A DNA stretch of 64,000 bases from Peribacillus asahii (GCF_004006295.1 NZ_CP026095.1:3024001-3088000), one strand, 5' to 3'. Positions 51,536-61,856 are shown, counted from the stretch's first letter. The notes: generated from the letters alone by a model not told the origin. Numbers and translations: made by a program.

Positions 51536-52327
51536 TTATAAAACCCCTAGTTTTTCATCACGAATATCTGTAATAAACATATGTCCTGGTGCATGAGTAA
51601 TCATAATCGCAGGTTTTGTTTCCATTGCGATTGATTGAGGAGTAACCCCACAAGCCCAAAACACCGGTACTTCCCCTTCACGAACCGTTACTGCATCCCC
51701 AAAATCAGGCTGATGTATGTCAGCCACACCAATTGCACTAGGATCTCCAATATGAATTGGCGCACCATGAACAGCCGGAAAACGAGAAGTAACTTGCGCT
51801 GCTCTTACAACATCTTTTTGAAGAATTGGTCTCATGCTCGCAACCATTTTCCCATGGAATATTCCTGCTTCTACGCATGAAATGTTCGTTTTATACATAG
51901 GAACATTACAATTCTCTTCAATATGTCGAACGGAAATATCATTATTTAATAATGCATGTTCAAAGGTAAAACTACAGCCAATTAAAAAGCCCACCATATC
52001 CTCTTCCCAATAATCTGTAATATCCGTTACTTCCTCCACTAATTCACCATACTTGTAAATTCGATACTTTGGAATATCTTTACGTATATCACCAGATGGA
52101 GCAGCAAATTTAGGAATCGGAGAACCAATTTCCGTTACGTCAAGAAGAGGACAAGCTTTCACATTACGCTGACAAAATAGTAAAAAATCAAAAGCATGCT
52201 CTTTTTTCAAAATAGCTAAGTTCGCTTGAGCGTACCCATTTGCCATTCCTGCAGTTGGTCTAATCAATTGGTTATCACGAATTAGGGCACGAAGTTCGGC
52301 CGGCGTTGCTTGTGCAAGATTCATCAT
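51536..52327 (-). CDS. ycsI: YcsI/DUF1445 family putative hydro-lyase
   Basis: 263 aa. ATPAELRALIRDNQLIRPTAGM, CPLLDVTEIGSP, FLIGCSFTFEHALLN and FWACGVTPQSIAM are hallmarks of DUF1445 (D-glutamate cyclase-like). Position in the ycsF-ycsG-ycsI-kipI-kipA operon suggests a part in 5-oxoproline metabolism, but the reaction is not certain. Spacing of 23 bases to pxpB. Confidence 0.9.
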   Translation of the reverse strand: MMNLAQATPAELRALIRDNQLIRPTAGMANGYAQANLAILKKEHAFDFLLFCQRNVKACPLLDVTEIGSPIPKFAAPSGDIRKDIPKYRIYKYGELVEEVTDITDYWEEDMVGFLIGCSFTFEHALLNNDISVRHIEENCNVPMYKTNISCVEAGIFHGKMVASMRPILQKDVVRAAQVTSRFPAVHGAPIHIGDPSAIGVADIHQPDFGDAVTVREGEVPVFWACGVTPQSIAMETKPAIMITHAPGHMFITDIRDEKLGVL

Positions 52328-52397
52328 ATTATCCCTCTCCTATAAGTAACTGGCAGTCTAAAAAAACTGCCAGTCTTATTTATTCAATCTAATCGTC

Positions 52398-53630
52398 TTA
52401 TTTAAATAATAGCGGTAATTGAGTAACGATTGTATAACCACCCATTAATGCCATAACTATTACTACAAATATACCTGATATTGTTAACCATAGTGGATGC
52501 TTATAATCTCCAACAATGCTCTTCTTATATGCAGCAATTAAAAGTGTTCCAAGAGCAATTGGAAGAATCAATCCATTAAGAGCCCCTACTAAAATTAGTA
52601 CTTTGACAGGCTTCCCAATTACTACGAAAGAAAGAGTTGAAACAACGATAAAGCCAATAATAATCCAGTTTGCTTTTTGATTTATTTTTTCACTAAATGT
52701 TCTAACAAAAGAAACCGACGTATATGCAGCACCTACTACTGATGTAATGGCTGCGGACCACATAATAACCCCGAATATTTTATAACCGATATTACCAGCA
52801 GCAAGCTGAAACACCGATGCAGGTGGATTGTCTGGATCAATTGGCAAACCTTTAGCTACAACACCAAGAACGGCTAAAAATAAAGCAATTCGCATGACCG
52901 AAGTAATTAAAATACCAACTACCGAACTTTTCGTAACTTCAGGTAATGCCCCTACACCTTTTACTCCAGCATCGAGCAAACGGTGTCCGCCAGCAAATGT
53001 AATATAGCCACCTACTGTTCCACCAACTAATGTAACGATTGCAATAATATCAATTTTATCTGGTGTAAACGTTTTCACAACAGCTTCTCCAACTGGAGGA
53101 GCTGTTGTAAAAGCAACGTATATCATCAAACCAATCATGACAAAACCAGCAATTTGTGTAAAACGATCCATCGCTTTTCCAGCTTCTTTTACAACGAAAA
53201 TTAATATGGCAATGACTGCACTAATGAGGGCTCCAGTTGTTGGAGAGATTCCCAACAGCGCATTTAGACCAAGTCCAGCTCCTGCTATATTCCCGATATT
53301 AAATGCAAGTCCCCCTATTACAATAAGCGCCGCAAGAACATAACCTAGTCCAGGAAAAACCATGTTAGCAATATCTTGTCCCCTTTTCTCAGAGACAGCA
53401 ATAATTCGCCATACATTTGTTTGAGCAAAAATATCAAGAATAATGGAAACAAGAATAACAAATCCAAAACTTGCTGCAAGACTTTGAGTGAAAACGGTTG
53501 TTTGAGTTAAAAAACCTGGACCAATGGCTGATGTTGCCATCAGAAATGCTGCGCCCATTAATAAAGTCCAGTTAATTTTTGGCTTAGTAGAAGGATTTTG
53601 TTGTGAAGGTGCTTGTTTTCTTTGCTCCAA
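52398..53630 (-). CDS. ycsG: YcsG-like NRAMP-family membrane transporter
   Basis: 410 aa with about 11 transmembrane helices. It is related to NRAMP metal transporters, but the usual DPGN metal-binding motif reads GPGFL at about residues 37-41, so the metal-coordinating Asp is absent. YcsG homologues may move another solute. Operon mate of pxpA; 5-oxoproline uptake is possible but unproven. Confidence 0.8.
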   Translation of the reverse strand: MEQRKQAPSQQNPSTKPKINWTLLMGAAFLMATSAIGPGFLTQTTVFTQSLAASFGFVILVSIILDIFAQTNVWRIIAVSEKRGQDIANMVFPGLGYVLAALIVIGGLAFNIGNIAGAGLGLNALLGISPTTGALISAVIAILIFVVKEAGKAMDRFTQIAGFVMIGLMIYVAFTTAPPVGEAVVKTFTPDKIDIIAIVTLVGGTVGGYITFAGGHRLLDAGVKGVGALPEVTKSSVVGILITSVMRIALFLAVLGVVAKGLPIDPDNPPASVFQLAAGNIGYKIFGVIMWSAAITSVVGAAYTSVSFVRTFSEKINQKANWIIIGFIVVSTLSFVVIGKPVKVLILVGALNGLILPIALGTLLIAAYKKSIVGDYKHPLWLTISGIFVVIVMALMGGYTIVTQLPLLFK

Positions 53631-53654
53631 TAGAATCTTCCTCTCTGATGATTG

Positions 53655-54419
53655 TTAATATTTCAAAATAGACTTAATTGTAATTTCTGATAATTCTAGA
53701 GACTTTTTCACATGTTGTGCAAAACTTAAGGCATGTGCCCCATCGCCATGAATACAAATCGTATCGGCCTTTAAAGTTACATCGGTCCCCTGCTGTGACA
53801 AGACTTTCCCTTCCTTAACCATTCGAATAACTTGTGCAACAGCATCATCATCATTTTCTATCAATGCATTTTTTTCATTTCGAGAAGTTAATGAACCATC
53901 TTGTTGATATGTTCGATCTGCGAACACTTCACTAGCCGTTTGTAATCCAATAGCTTGTCCAGCTCGTACTAATTCACTTCCCGATAAGCCAAATAAAACG
54001 AGTTCAGGATTTACTTTATAGACCGCTTCAGCAATGGCCATAGACAAATCTTTGTTTCTTGCCGCCATATTGTACAATGCACCATGCGGCTTAACATGCT
54101 GCATACGACCACCTTCTGATTGCAAAAAACCATTTAAAGCACCAATTTGATAAACGACAATATCATAAGCCTCCTGTGATGAAATATTTATATTTCGTCG
54201 ACCAAAACCCATTAAATCTTGTAAACCAGGATGAGCACCAATTTTGACCTGTTTCTCTAAAGCAAGCTGTACCGTTTTTCTCATAACAGTTGGATCACCC
54301 GCATGAAATCCACAAGCAACATTCACTGAAGTTACATAATCTAAAATTTCTTCATCGTTCCCAATTTGATATGCTCCAAAACTCTCTCCTAAATCACAAT
54401 TCAAATCAACTGTATTCAT
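53655..54419 (-). CDS. pxpA: 5-oxoprolinase subunit PxpA (LamB/YcsF)
   Basis: 254 aa. [48 protein letters not shown] and [11 protein letters not shown] are conserved in LamB/YcsF proteins. It forms the active oxoprolinase with PxpBC. First gene of the five-gene operon, with TAAAAT/TTGTTG promoter and a possible operator upstream. Confidence 0.95.
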   Translation of the reverse strand: MNTVDLNCDLGESFGAYQIGNDEEILDYVTSVNVACGFHAGDPTVMRKTVQLALEKQVKIGAHPGLQDLMGFGRRNINISSQEAYDIVVYQIGALNGFLQSEGGRMQHVKPHGALYNMAARNKDLSMAIAEAVYKVNPELVLFGLSGSELVRAGQAIGLQTASEVFADRTYQQDGSLTSRNEKNALIENDDDAVAQVIRMVKEGKVLSQQGTDVTLKADTICIHGDGAHALSFAQHVKKSLELSEITIKSILKY

Positions 54420-54506
54420 AGATTACCCCTCCCATTTATTAAAAATTCAAATAATAAAGCGTGTTGATTACTATAAAACCTAATAATTCCCTTTCATTAA
54501 ATCACT

Positions 54507-54579
54507 TTCCCGAAATTCGGAATTTATGTATCAATTTTCGGAACATTTTTATTTTATCACGGGTTTTTCATTTCAACAA
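54507..54579 (-). promoter_or_regulatory. Promoter and candidate IclR operator of the pxp operon
   Basis: On the minus strand TTGTTG (54574-54579) and TAAAAT (54551-54556), spacing 17. Directly downstream lies an imperfect palindrome TTCCGAATTTCGGGAA (54507-54522) and a half-site TTCCGAAAATT (about 54533-54543). This position suits a repressor such as the KipR-like IclR protein. Confidence 0.55.
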
Positions 54580-54718
54580 TATTTTTTTGTTATATAACAT
54601 TACATATACTTTCTTTTTCTCATAAAATGTCTTCAAATAAAAAAGAAAAAGGAGCTAGTAGACTAGATCCACATACTCCTCAAAATTCTCTCTTATCTCT
54701 TTAAAAGCATCAATTATA

Positions 54719-55105
54719 TTAGGCTTTATACTCTGCCTGATAAGAGTTCTCTCCGGCATGGACTGAAAGCAGCGTATCAGCGTAACCCACGAGACGATTT
54801 ACGATTTCATCGGAAAGCGCATAAACAAGTGGATGCAGCTGTGAAACATATAATTCCCTAGCATCAAAAATAATCGTTGTATTGATAAATACATCCCGAT
54901 TGCCGTACAAGTTATAATGGATAATCACCTTTCCTGCTGCACCACCCGTTTGCGAGTCTTTAAATCCCGGCAGGAAAACATACCATTCTTCCGCAGTGGC
55001 AGATCGAAAGTTTTTAATGAACTGTAGGCCTTCCACTTCTTTTTTTATACGCAGTTTCAAATGGGGATTTATAACTTCCACTACATTCTCCCTGTTTTGA
55101 TCCAT
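54719..55105 (-). CDS. Hypothetical protein
   Basis: 128 aa, beta-rich: VVEVINPHLKLRIKKEVEGL, EEWYVFLPGFKDSQTGGAAGKVIIHYNLYGNRDVFINTTIIFDA. Family not recognised. It follows an HMA-like gene on the same strand with 19 bases spacing, so they may be one transcript. Confidence 0.6.
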   Translation of the reverse strand: MDQNRENVVEVINPHLKLRIKKEVEGLQFIKNFRSATAEEWYVFLPGFKDSQTGGAAGKVIIHYNLYGNRDVFINTTIIFDARELYVSQLHPLVYALSDEIVNRLVGYADTLLSVHAGENSYQAEYKA

Positions 55106-55124
55106 ATGAACCTACCTAGTTTTT

Positions 55125-55334
55125 TTATTCTGAAAGATGTAATCCATGCTGTTGAATCCTTTGTTTGATTTTTTCCTGATTAATCTGAGTTTCATTGTAA
55201 GTAATCTTTACTTCCCCATCCTCGATGTCTACTAAAGCTCTTTCAATACCATTCATTTGTACAAGAATTGTTTCTAATGTTTGAATAGGCTGTTCATTTA
55301 CTGCTTCTTTCACATAAATAGTCATATCCTGCAA
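55125..55334 (-). CDS. HMA-like small protein lacking the CXXC metal site
   Basis: 69 aa with a beta-alpha-beta-beta-alpha-beta heavy-metal-associated fold pattern (TIYVKEAV, IQTLETILVQMNGIERALVDIEDGEVKITYNE, INQEKIKQRIQQHG). No CXXC pair, so copper binding is unlikely. TTG start with AAGGAGG eight bases upstream. Confidence 0.7.
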   Translation of the reverse strand: MQDMTIYVKEAVNEQPIQTLETILVQMNGIERALVDIEDGEVKITYNETQINQEKIKQRIQQHGLHLSE

Positions 55335-55383
55335 CTACAAAACCTCCTTCTTCTCCGTGAAATTTTTAGATGCTTAAACATAC

Positions 55384-55563
55384 TTATTCTTCTCTAGAAG
55401 AAGTTCTATTTCTTGATTCCTGTAATGTATCTTTTTTTGTTTCGTTTGAAACAGATTCTAATCCATATCCTGTTGAACTTATATCCAACCTTTTATCATT
55501 AGCCTTTCTTTTCATGCTTAAATTCGATTCATCATAATATGTACCTAAATGTTCTTTCTCCAT
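55384..55563 (-). CDS. Small hydrophilic hypothetical protein
   Basis: 59 aa from ATG 55563, with GGAGG seven bases upstream. Highly charged, Ser/Asn-rich (DESNLSMKRKANDKRLDISSTGYG). Family not recognised; possibly a spore-associated small protein. Confidence 0.6.
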   Translation of the reverse strand: MEKEHLGTYYDESNLSMKRKANDKRLDISSTGYGLESVSNETKKDTLQESRNRTSSREE

Positions 55564-55767
55564 ATTAGAACCTCCAAATATAGGGATAGAAATAGTGTCT
55601 ACATACAGGTGGAAAATATGTATTATCAAAAAGAAAGGCTACTTCATGAAATTGCAAATAACATTTCTAGCTCGACATGATTGAGATTATGCTTTTCAAA
55701 AATTATTTACTAAATATCTAAACAGCCGCCCCAAACATATAAATTTTTTGGGGCAGCCTTTTCTAGT

Positions 55768-56418
55768 TTAATCATGATAATCCATCGTGCTTAATGAGTC
55801 CATATGGCTAGCAATCATCGCTATAATTGTGCTTGCTTCTTCCTTACTAAAAATAAAGTTTGTTTCGTCTTTTAACATCTCTTCATCGTCCGTCCAAATA
55901 CGGTTGATTCGTTTTAGTACACCATCTCCTGTTTCTTGGACAATTCCAAACTGATAGGTCACCTCTACTTCATCTTCTAGAAAATAAGCAGTCACCTCAG
56001 GAGTTTCCCATTCTACATCAATTTCCTCAAACAGTTCTGCTACTTCATCCTCATCTGATTCGTAGAAATGCTCTTCCCCATCTACAAATACCTCTTCTAC
56101 GCTATCGTCTTCCAAATACATATGGAAGCTTTCATGAACGGCATCAATAATATCTTCTATGTCAGCTAGCACGACCTTACTAGCCTGACCAAGGTCTGGT
56201 TCAAAAGATTCGATATAGAATTCTTCATTATGCGGGTCGAAAAAAAGCGTACAAAAATATTCTCTTTCAACACCTTCATTTTCAATAAAAAACTCGATTC
56301 TCGGATGCTTTGCCCCGCGTTCTATCGTCATTCCACCATTTTCATCATACTTATCACAAATTGAATCGAGGCTATCCTCTAATTCGCTACACACTCTGTC
56401 AAACCATTCTAAAGACAT
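55768..56418 (-). CDS. Acidic hypothetical protein
   Basis: 216 aa, very rich in Asp/Glu (EHFYESDEDEVAELFEEID). Start 56418 behind GGGTGG; the ATG at 56439 lacks a site. No domain I recognise. Confidence 0.6.
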   Translation of the reverse strand: MSLEWFDRVCSELEDSLDSICDKYDENGGMTIERGAKHPRIEFFIENEGVEREYFCTLFFDPHNEEFYIESFEPDLGQASKVVLADIEDIIDAVHESFHMYLEDDSVEEVFVDGEEHFYESDEDEVAELFEEIDVEWETPEVTAYFLEDEVEVTYQFGIVQETGDGVLKRINRIWTDDEEMLKDETNFIFSKEEASTIIAMIASHMDSLSTMDYHD

Positions 56419-56616
56419 ATAAGATTCCACCCTTTTCATGTAATCATCTTTATTATGAGCTTTTAACGTCGAGGCTTCCTATTTAATTAATTGTAAACTT
56501 GGGCAATTTATCCTTCCCCTTATAGAACATGTTAAGGTTATGGAATAACTTTTTTGTTTAAGGCTGCACAATTAGCGGAATAATATAAACGTTTTCATTA
56601 GAAAGGAGGAACTCTC

Positions 56617-56769
56617 ATGCAGAAAGGACAAAAATCCCCTAATAACAACCTGAACATTACTAGTGACCTTATAAGTGGCGAGCCTAATAAAAGTATGCCA
56701 TCTGAAGCTAACCGTGTTCCAGCTGGAACCGTAGGACAAAAAGATGGCAATAAAACAAAATTGACTTAA
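56617..56769 (+). CDS. Small hydrophilic hypothetical protein
   Basis: 50 aa: MQKGQKSPNNNLNITSDLIS..., Asn/Ser/Lys-rich and unstructured-looking, with strong GAAAGGAGGAACTCTC upstream. Divergent from the acidic protein. Possibly spore-associated; function unknown. Confidence 0.65.
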   Translation: MQKGQKSPNNNLNITSDLISGEPNKSMPSEANRVPAGTVGQKDGNKTKLT

Positions 56770-56987
56770 AAAAGTAAACCTTATGTGGGATGGAAGTTGA
56801 CTGAAGTAATTTATTCTCCCTAAAACCATACTGCTGCTATTACGTAAAACAATCTTTGTTGGCAGTTGTGCCAAAATGCAGTTTAGCTGTATGATAACTT
56901 TCCGCCGCTGCCGAGAGCACTAACGACGAAAACGAAGACGTTGTTTTTTATTGTAGGTATGCAAAAGTATGATGGAATTTAATAAAA

Positions 56988-57024
56988 AGCAAAGGTTTAG
57001 CCTCGTTTTGACTAAACCTTTGCT
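56988..57024 (-). terminator. Terminator of the EamA gene
   Basis: AGCAAAGGTTTAG / CTAAACCTTTGCT perfect stem; on the minus strand followed by TTTTTATT. Confidence 0.85.
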
Positions 57025-57065
57025 CATCTCTGTTTATTACTCTTATACCAGTATGTAATTCAAGA

Positions 57066-57980
57066 TCATATTTTTTCCTGGAGAGTTGTATGTTTATATT
57101 CTGGTTCACTTTTCTTCGGACGATTCACTAAATAAATGCTGCTGGCGATTAAAATAAGTCCAACAAAAAGGGAAAGTGTAAAGGGCTCTCCTAAAAATGA
57201 AGTCCCGAATAATACCGCGATAAGTGGTACAAGAAACGTACTGGAAGCTACTTTGCTAGTTTCACCAGAATTTAATAACTTAAAGTAAAGAATATAAGCA
57301 ACAGGAATGCCTAAAGTTGATCCAAAAACTAATCCAAATACATAGGTGCTATTCCAAACAATGTCTGACCAACTTTCAACCCCTAATCCCATACCGGTCA
57401 GCACCACTCCCCCCAATACCGACTGTAGAGCTACTAGCCACAAGGAGTCAACCTTAGGACTTACTTTTTTCACATAAATGACACCCAAAGTCCAGCTAAT
57501 AGCAGTAATCATAGCTAATGCGAGACCTAAAAGTGAAACTTGTCCAGAAATTCCGCCTATACTTACAGCTCCTACACCTAGAAAACCAATAACAAGACCG
57601 ATAACTTTTATAGCGGACATTGTTTCTCCCAACCAAATCCATGCAAAAATCCCGATAAGCACCGGTTGTAAATACACAATGACTGAAAACAAGCCTCCTG
57701 GTAAATACATTAAACCAATTGTTTGAAGTCCAAAGAAGAGTACAGTATTGAATAACGCAGAAACACAATAGATACGCCAATTTTCACTCCATCTTATGCT
57801 TTTTCTTTTTGGAAAACATAAAATAGACAATAATACTCCCCCGATAAGAGCGCGCATCCCAGCGTATAAAAGAGGTGGGGTATAAGAAAGCGTAAACTTG
57901 TAAATCGGCCAGCATAGTCCCCATATTAGAACGAGACATGCCATATATATAATCATTTTTTTACGTGATAGTTCTATCAT
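57066..57980 (-). CDS. EamA-family (DMT) drug/metabolite exporter
   Basis: 304 aa with ten transmembrane helices in two EamA halves. Conserved ILIWGLCWPIYKFTLSYTPPLLYAGMRALIGG near the start and GETSKVASSTFLVPLIAVLFG near 230. GGGGAG precedes the ATG. Substrate unknown; relatives export amino acids or drugs. Confidence 0.88.
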   Translation of the reverse strand: MIELSRKKMIIYMACLVLIWGLCWPIYKFTLSYTPPLLYAGMRALIGGVLLSILCFPKRKSIRWSENWRIYCVSALFNTVLFFGLQTIGLMYLPGGLFSVIVYLQPVLIGIFAWIWLGETMSAIKVIGLVIGFLGVGAVSIGGISGQVSLLGLALAMITAISWTLGVIYVKKVSPKVDSLWLVALQSVLGGVVLTGMGLGVESWSDIVWNSTYVFGLVFGSTLGIPVAYILYFKLLNSGETSKVASSTFLVPLIAVLFGTSFLGEPFTLSLFVGLILIASSIYLVNRPKKSEPEYKHTTLQEKI

Positions 57981-58266
57981 TTTGTCCGTCTCCCCTTTAA
58001 GCTTACTAATATTTTAGAAAAATATAATTTGTAATACTATATTGATTGAACTTTCCTGTAAAAACAAGGAAAACGCTCATTATTTTACATCTACTTAACT
58101 ATTTAATGCAAACTGTTATTTCAATAAATGAAAAAGAAAGAAATATTAATCTTATTATCAAAAGGAATTGAAAAAGTCGAGGTTACACCGTATATTTGAA
58201 AGGATAATTTATGAAACCATATCATTGAGATTAAAGAGTGCGTCTGAAATGGAGGATTTGAGCATT

Positions 58267-59295
58267 GTGAAGTTAGGCCCACGAGTTATTAAAACAGGAA
58301 TGGCTGTTACACTTGCTTTATATGTTTGTTCTTTATTTAACCTTGAATCAGCGGTGTTTGCTGGAATAGCTGCCATTTTTACAATCCAACCATCGATTTA
58401 CCGAACATGGAAACATATCTGGAACCAAGTGCAAACAAATACCCTCGGTGCCATTATCGCACTAATTGCTTTGCATTTTCTTGGGAATGATCCGTTTGCC
58501 ATGGGTCTTGTTATGATCATCGTAATTTTAATAAGTTTAAAATTAAAGATGGAGGAAACCATTTCACTTACATTAGTTACCGTACTCGCAATCATGAGTG
58601 CACCCGGAAATGAGGATTTGAGCTTTGCTTTGCATCGCTTTGGAATTATTTTAATTGGAATGACATCAGCTTTATTAGTGAATATTTTTATTTTTCCACC
58701 CAATTACAAGAAAAATTACATAGAGAAAGTTCATACTATTTTTCAAAATATGTCACTCCTCATGCGAACGGCTATTTCCAATGAAATGACAGAAAAATCG
58801 TTCCAAGATCAACTAAAGCAATTAGAAAATGATATTTTAAAGTTAGAAGACCAATATAAGCTATTTGATGAAGAACGTGAAAAAATGGCAAAATTAAATA
58901 ACATGAATTTACGCGAAATTGTCGTGTTCAAGCAAATGCTTAAATCCCTTCACCAAGGATTTATTGTATTAGAAAATATTGACTCCTTTTATTTTCAAAG
59001 TAAACCAAGCACAGAAGAAAATTTGTTATTTGACCAACACTTAGAACATTTAATCAAGTATCATGAACTTTTTTTATTAAAGTACGATGGAAAAATAAAA
59101 ATTGATGAACCCCAACTTGAAGGCGATATTATGGGGCAAACAATTTCCTTTTTAGAAAAAGTTATTTATTCTTATAACGAAGACCATAAACAAAAAATCC
59201 AACTCGCTGTAATCGGCTCATCCATTTATAATTATGCGTTTCAAATTGAGCGGTTGAATCGTCTAGTTGAACAATATATAAAAAAATTAAAATAA
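58267..59295 (+). CDS. Aromatic acid exporter-family (FUSC-like) membrane protein
   Basis: 342 aa. MKLGPRVIKTGMAVTLALYVCSLF and VFAGIAAIFTIQPSIYRTWKHIWNQVQTN match the family N-terminus, so I start at GTG 58267 (GGAGG 11 bases upstream) rather than TTG 58168. Four to six membrane helices (about 1-160), then a long helical cytoplasmic region. Probable efflux of aromatic acids; substrate unproven. Confidence 0.8.
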   Translation: MKLGPRVIKTGMAVTLALYVCSLFNLESAVFAGIAAIFTIQPSIYRTWKHIWNQVQTNTLGAIIALIALHFLGNDPFAMGLVMIIVILISLKLKMEETISLTLVTVLAIMSAPGNEDLSFALHRFGIILIGMTSALLVNIFIFPPNYKKNYIEKVHTIFQNMSLLMRTAISNEMTEKSFQDQLKQLENDILKLEDQYKLFDEEREKMAKLNNMNLREIVVFKQMLKSLHQGFIVLENIDSFYFQSKPSTEENLLFDQHLEHLIKYHELFLLKYDGKIKIDEPQLEGDIMGQTISFLEKVIYSYNEDHKQKIQLAVIGSSIYNYAFQIERLNRLVEQYIKKLK

Positions 59296-59617
59296 CTTTA
59301 AAAAACTCGATTAAACAACGGATGAATGATAATATAAAAGCATCTTCTGAATACACGTCTGAAAGAATCACTTATAATATACCAATGGAATTATTAGACT
59401 ATAGACTGATTCCCCTGCTATTTGATTAACTATTGAATATTGAAGAATTAAAAAACATATATCCCTACTTAGTATAGGAATATATGTTTTTTAACGTTCC
59501 ACTTTACTCCTCCCCTTTATTCTTTTTACTGTGCTTGACACTTCCTTTCTTTCAATTAAGCACGTTCCTTACGCTGATTTTTAAGAGAAGTATGCTCTGG
59601 ATTTGTTTTCATACTGT
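59296..59617. other. Gap with terminator between convergent genes
   Basis: Bidirectional hairpin at 59450-59492 (AAAAAACATATA/TATATGTTTTTT). Otherwise nothing. Confidence 0.6.
59450..59492. terminator. Bidirectional terminator
   Basis: A/T-flanked stem AAAAAACATATAtCC with its complement, between the FUSC-like gene and the MFS gene. Confidence 0.75.
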
Positions 59618-60832
59618 TCACGACGTTTGAACCGCTTCCATCCGTGATAAACGAAGGGATTGACTTATTACAATTACCAGTAAGCTAGTGAAGATTAATA
59701 GCCCGCAAATCATAAAAATAACTCCACTCCATCCAAAATAGCTTAAAAATACTCCGCCAAACCAACCAATTAGACTGGATCCAATATAATAGAACAATAA
59801 GTATAAAGATGAAGCATATGCTTTTGAACGAGGGTGTGAAATGATGCCTATCCAGCCACTTGCTATGCTATGAGCCGCAAAGAATCCGGATGCAAATAGG
59901 ATGAGTCCTATAATGAGAAGAAAGATATTACTTGATAATGTCATCAAAGAGCCAATCAAAGCCATGACAATAGCCCCACTCACCAAACGAGAACGTGAAT
60001 ATCTTTCTGTAAGATTCCCAAAAAGATACGAACTCCATGATCCAGTCAATTGAAAAATAAATAAAAAGCCAATCGCGGTTTGACTTAAATGATATGGGGG
60101 TTTTGATAAGGGAAAACCAATATAATTAAATAAGGATACATAGACACCCATTAATAAAAAACCTATTCCATAAATACAAAATAAGCTTTTATTCTTTAAA
60201 CCGCTTGATATTCCTGTTGCCCAGTTACCAAATGAAAGGTTTGCCTTTCTGAAGTTTTGGGATTCAGGCAAATAAATCCAGAACAACAAGCTGCCTATTA
60301 AACTAAATAACCCTAAAACTAAAAGAGCTATATGCCATGAGAAAAAATCAGTTAATGTACTGACAATTATCCGCCCCAAAAAACCGCCAAAAGCAGAACC
60401 ACCTATATAAATACCCATGATTCGCCCAATATGCTTTGGAGAAACCTCCTCACTTAAATAGGTCATAGCGATAGCCGGAAAGCCACCCATAGCAATTCCT
60501 TGTAATATTCGTAAAAAAATCAAAGTTTCAAAATTGGGGCTGAAAGAAGCTAAAATGCCTACTAGTGATGTGAAAAGTAAAGATATCCCCATGATTTTCT
60601 TTCGACCCCAAGCATTTGAAAACACTGTAATAAACAGCATGCTAACTGCCAGTGCGACTGTTGCAAAGGAAATCGTTAAGCTTGACGTTGATGGCGATAT
60701 ATTAAATTGTTTGGAAAAGATATGAATTAACGGTTGAGGACTGTACAAAATCGCAAAAGTAACGGTACTTCCTAACAGCATGCTAAGGAAGATCCGACGA
60801 TATGCAGGGGTGCCAAATTCGATATATTGCAT
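59618..60832 (-). CDS. MFS transporter (YybF-like)
   Basis: 404 aa with 12 membrane helices. Family-wide MFS loop motif NAWGRKKIMGISLL near 70-83; RILQGIAMGGFPAIAMTYLSEE near 108. Divergent from a LysR regulator, as in the B. subtilis yybE-yybF pair, so regulation by it is likely. Substrate unknown. Confidence 0.85.
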   Translation of the reverse strand: MQYIEFGTPAYRRIFLSMLLGSTVTFAILYSPQPLIHIFSKQFNISPSTSSLTISFATVALAVSMLFITVFSNAWGRKKIMGISLLFTSLVGILASFSPNFETLIFLRILQGIAMGGFPAIAMTYLSEEVSPKHIGRIMGIYIGGSAFGGFLGRIIVSTLTDFFSWHIALLVLGLFSLIGSLLFWIYLPESQNFRKANLSFGNWATGISSGLKNKSLFCIYGIGFLLMGVYVSLFNYIGFPLSKPPYHLSQTAIGFLFIFQLTGSWSSYLFGNLTERYSRSRLVSGAIVMALIGSLMTLSSNIFLLIIGLILFASGFFAAHSIASGWIGIISHPRSKAYASSLYLLFYYIGSSLIGWFGGVFLSYFGWSGVIFMICGLLIFTSLLVIVISQSLRLSRMEAVQTS

Positions 60833-60907
60833 AAAAAACCTCTCCTTATTTTTATCTACATTCAGTGTACTTCTTAAATAAGGATAACGTCTATTGCATT
60901 ATAATTA

Positions 60908-60932
60908 TGAAAATGATACCTTTTCATTATCA
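60908..60932. promoter_or_regulatory. Possible LysR operator between MFS and LysR genes
   Basis: Imperfect dyad TGAAAATGA ... TCATTATCA with central TACCTTT in the divergent promoter region; position is typical of a LysR-regulated promoter. Confidence 0.35.
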
Positions 60933-60953
60933 ATAAGAAAGAGAGCGTATAAA

Positions 60954-61826
60954 ATGGAGTGGCAGCAACTTGAATATTTTCGTGTAGTCGCAAAAACAGA
61001 ACACTTTAGAAAATCGGCAGAGCTGTTAGCAATTTCTCAACCTGCCCTCAGCCGTTCTATTCATAAATTAGAAGAAGAACTTGGAGTCACACTTTTTGAG
61101 AGGACTGGACGTTCCGTTCAGCTAAATAAGTTTGGGCGACTTTTCTTGAAACGAGTTGAAAGTGGATTAAATGAGATTTCGATTGGCATCCAGGAGATTA
61201 ATCAGTTGAAGAATCCCTATACAGGAAACGTTTCGCTTGCTTTTCTACAAACATTAGGCATAACTATTTTGCCTGAAATAATCAGCAGTTTTAACAAGCA
61301 ATATCCCCATGTGGAAATTCAACTCTATCAGAACAAAACATTAAGCAGCATTCAGCAGCTCCTCAACAGAGAAGTTGATTTATGTCTGATTAGTTCATTT
61401 GAGCATAATCCAAATATTACATGGCATCCATTAATGGATGAGGAGCTATTCTTATATGTACCTGCCAACCATCGGTTCGCATCAAAGTCTTCGGTAGCTC
61501 TTAGTGAATTATCCGATGACAATTTTATTAGCTTTAAGAAAGGACTAGGGATGAGAGGGGTCATTAACAACTTTTGTGAAAAAGCAGGATTTACTCCGCG
61601 AATAAAATTTGAAGGAGAAGACGTTTCCACTCTGGCGGGTCTTGTTTCATCTGGGCTTGGAGTTACCATTATTCCAGCATTTCATGGAATCAGCTCGGAT
61701 AAGATTAAACAAATTTCAATTTCTGAACCATATTGTCATAGGGAAATAGGCATCGCCTGGTTAAATGGACATACATTATCACCATCAGCAGATTTATTTC
61801 GAACCTGTATAATAGAAATGTTTTAA
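60954..61826 (+). CDS. LysR-family transcriptional regulator (YybE-like)
   Basis: 290 aa: HTH MEWQQLEYFRVVAKTEHFRKSAELLAISQPALSRSIHKLEEELG at the N-terminus, then a substrate-binding domain. Start 60954 chosen for the family N-terminus and GAGAG upstream; the longer frame from 60894 is not needed. Divergent from the MFS transporter it likely controls. Confidence 0.9.
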   Translation: MEWQQLEYFRVVAKTEHFRKSAELLAISQPALSRSIHKLEEELGVTLFERTGRSVQLNKFGRLFLKRVESGLNEISIGIQEINQLKNPYTGNVSLAFLQTLGITILPEIISSFNKQYPHVEIQLYQNKTLSSIQQLLNREVDLCLISSFEHNPNITWHPLMDEELFLYVPANHRFASKSSVALSELSDDNFISFKKGLGMRGVINNFCEKAGFTPRIKFEGEDVSTLAGLVSSGLGVTIIPAFHGISSDKIKQISISEPYCHREIGIAWLNGHTLSPSADLFRTCIIEMF

Positions 61827-61856
61827 TTTAGAGTGAACCCTTAATCTAACTCAAAT

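Noticed and set aside
55855..55875. AAAAATAAAGTTTGTTT as a Tn7-like site
   Set aside because: It lies within the coding region of the acidic protein and stands alone.
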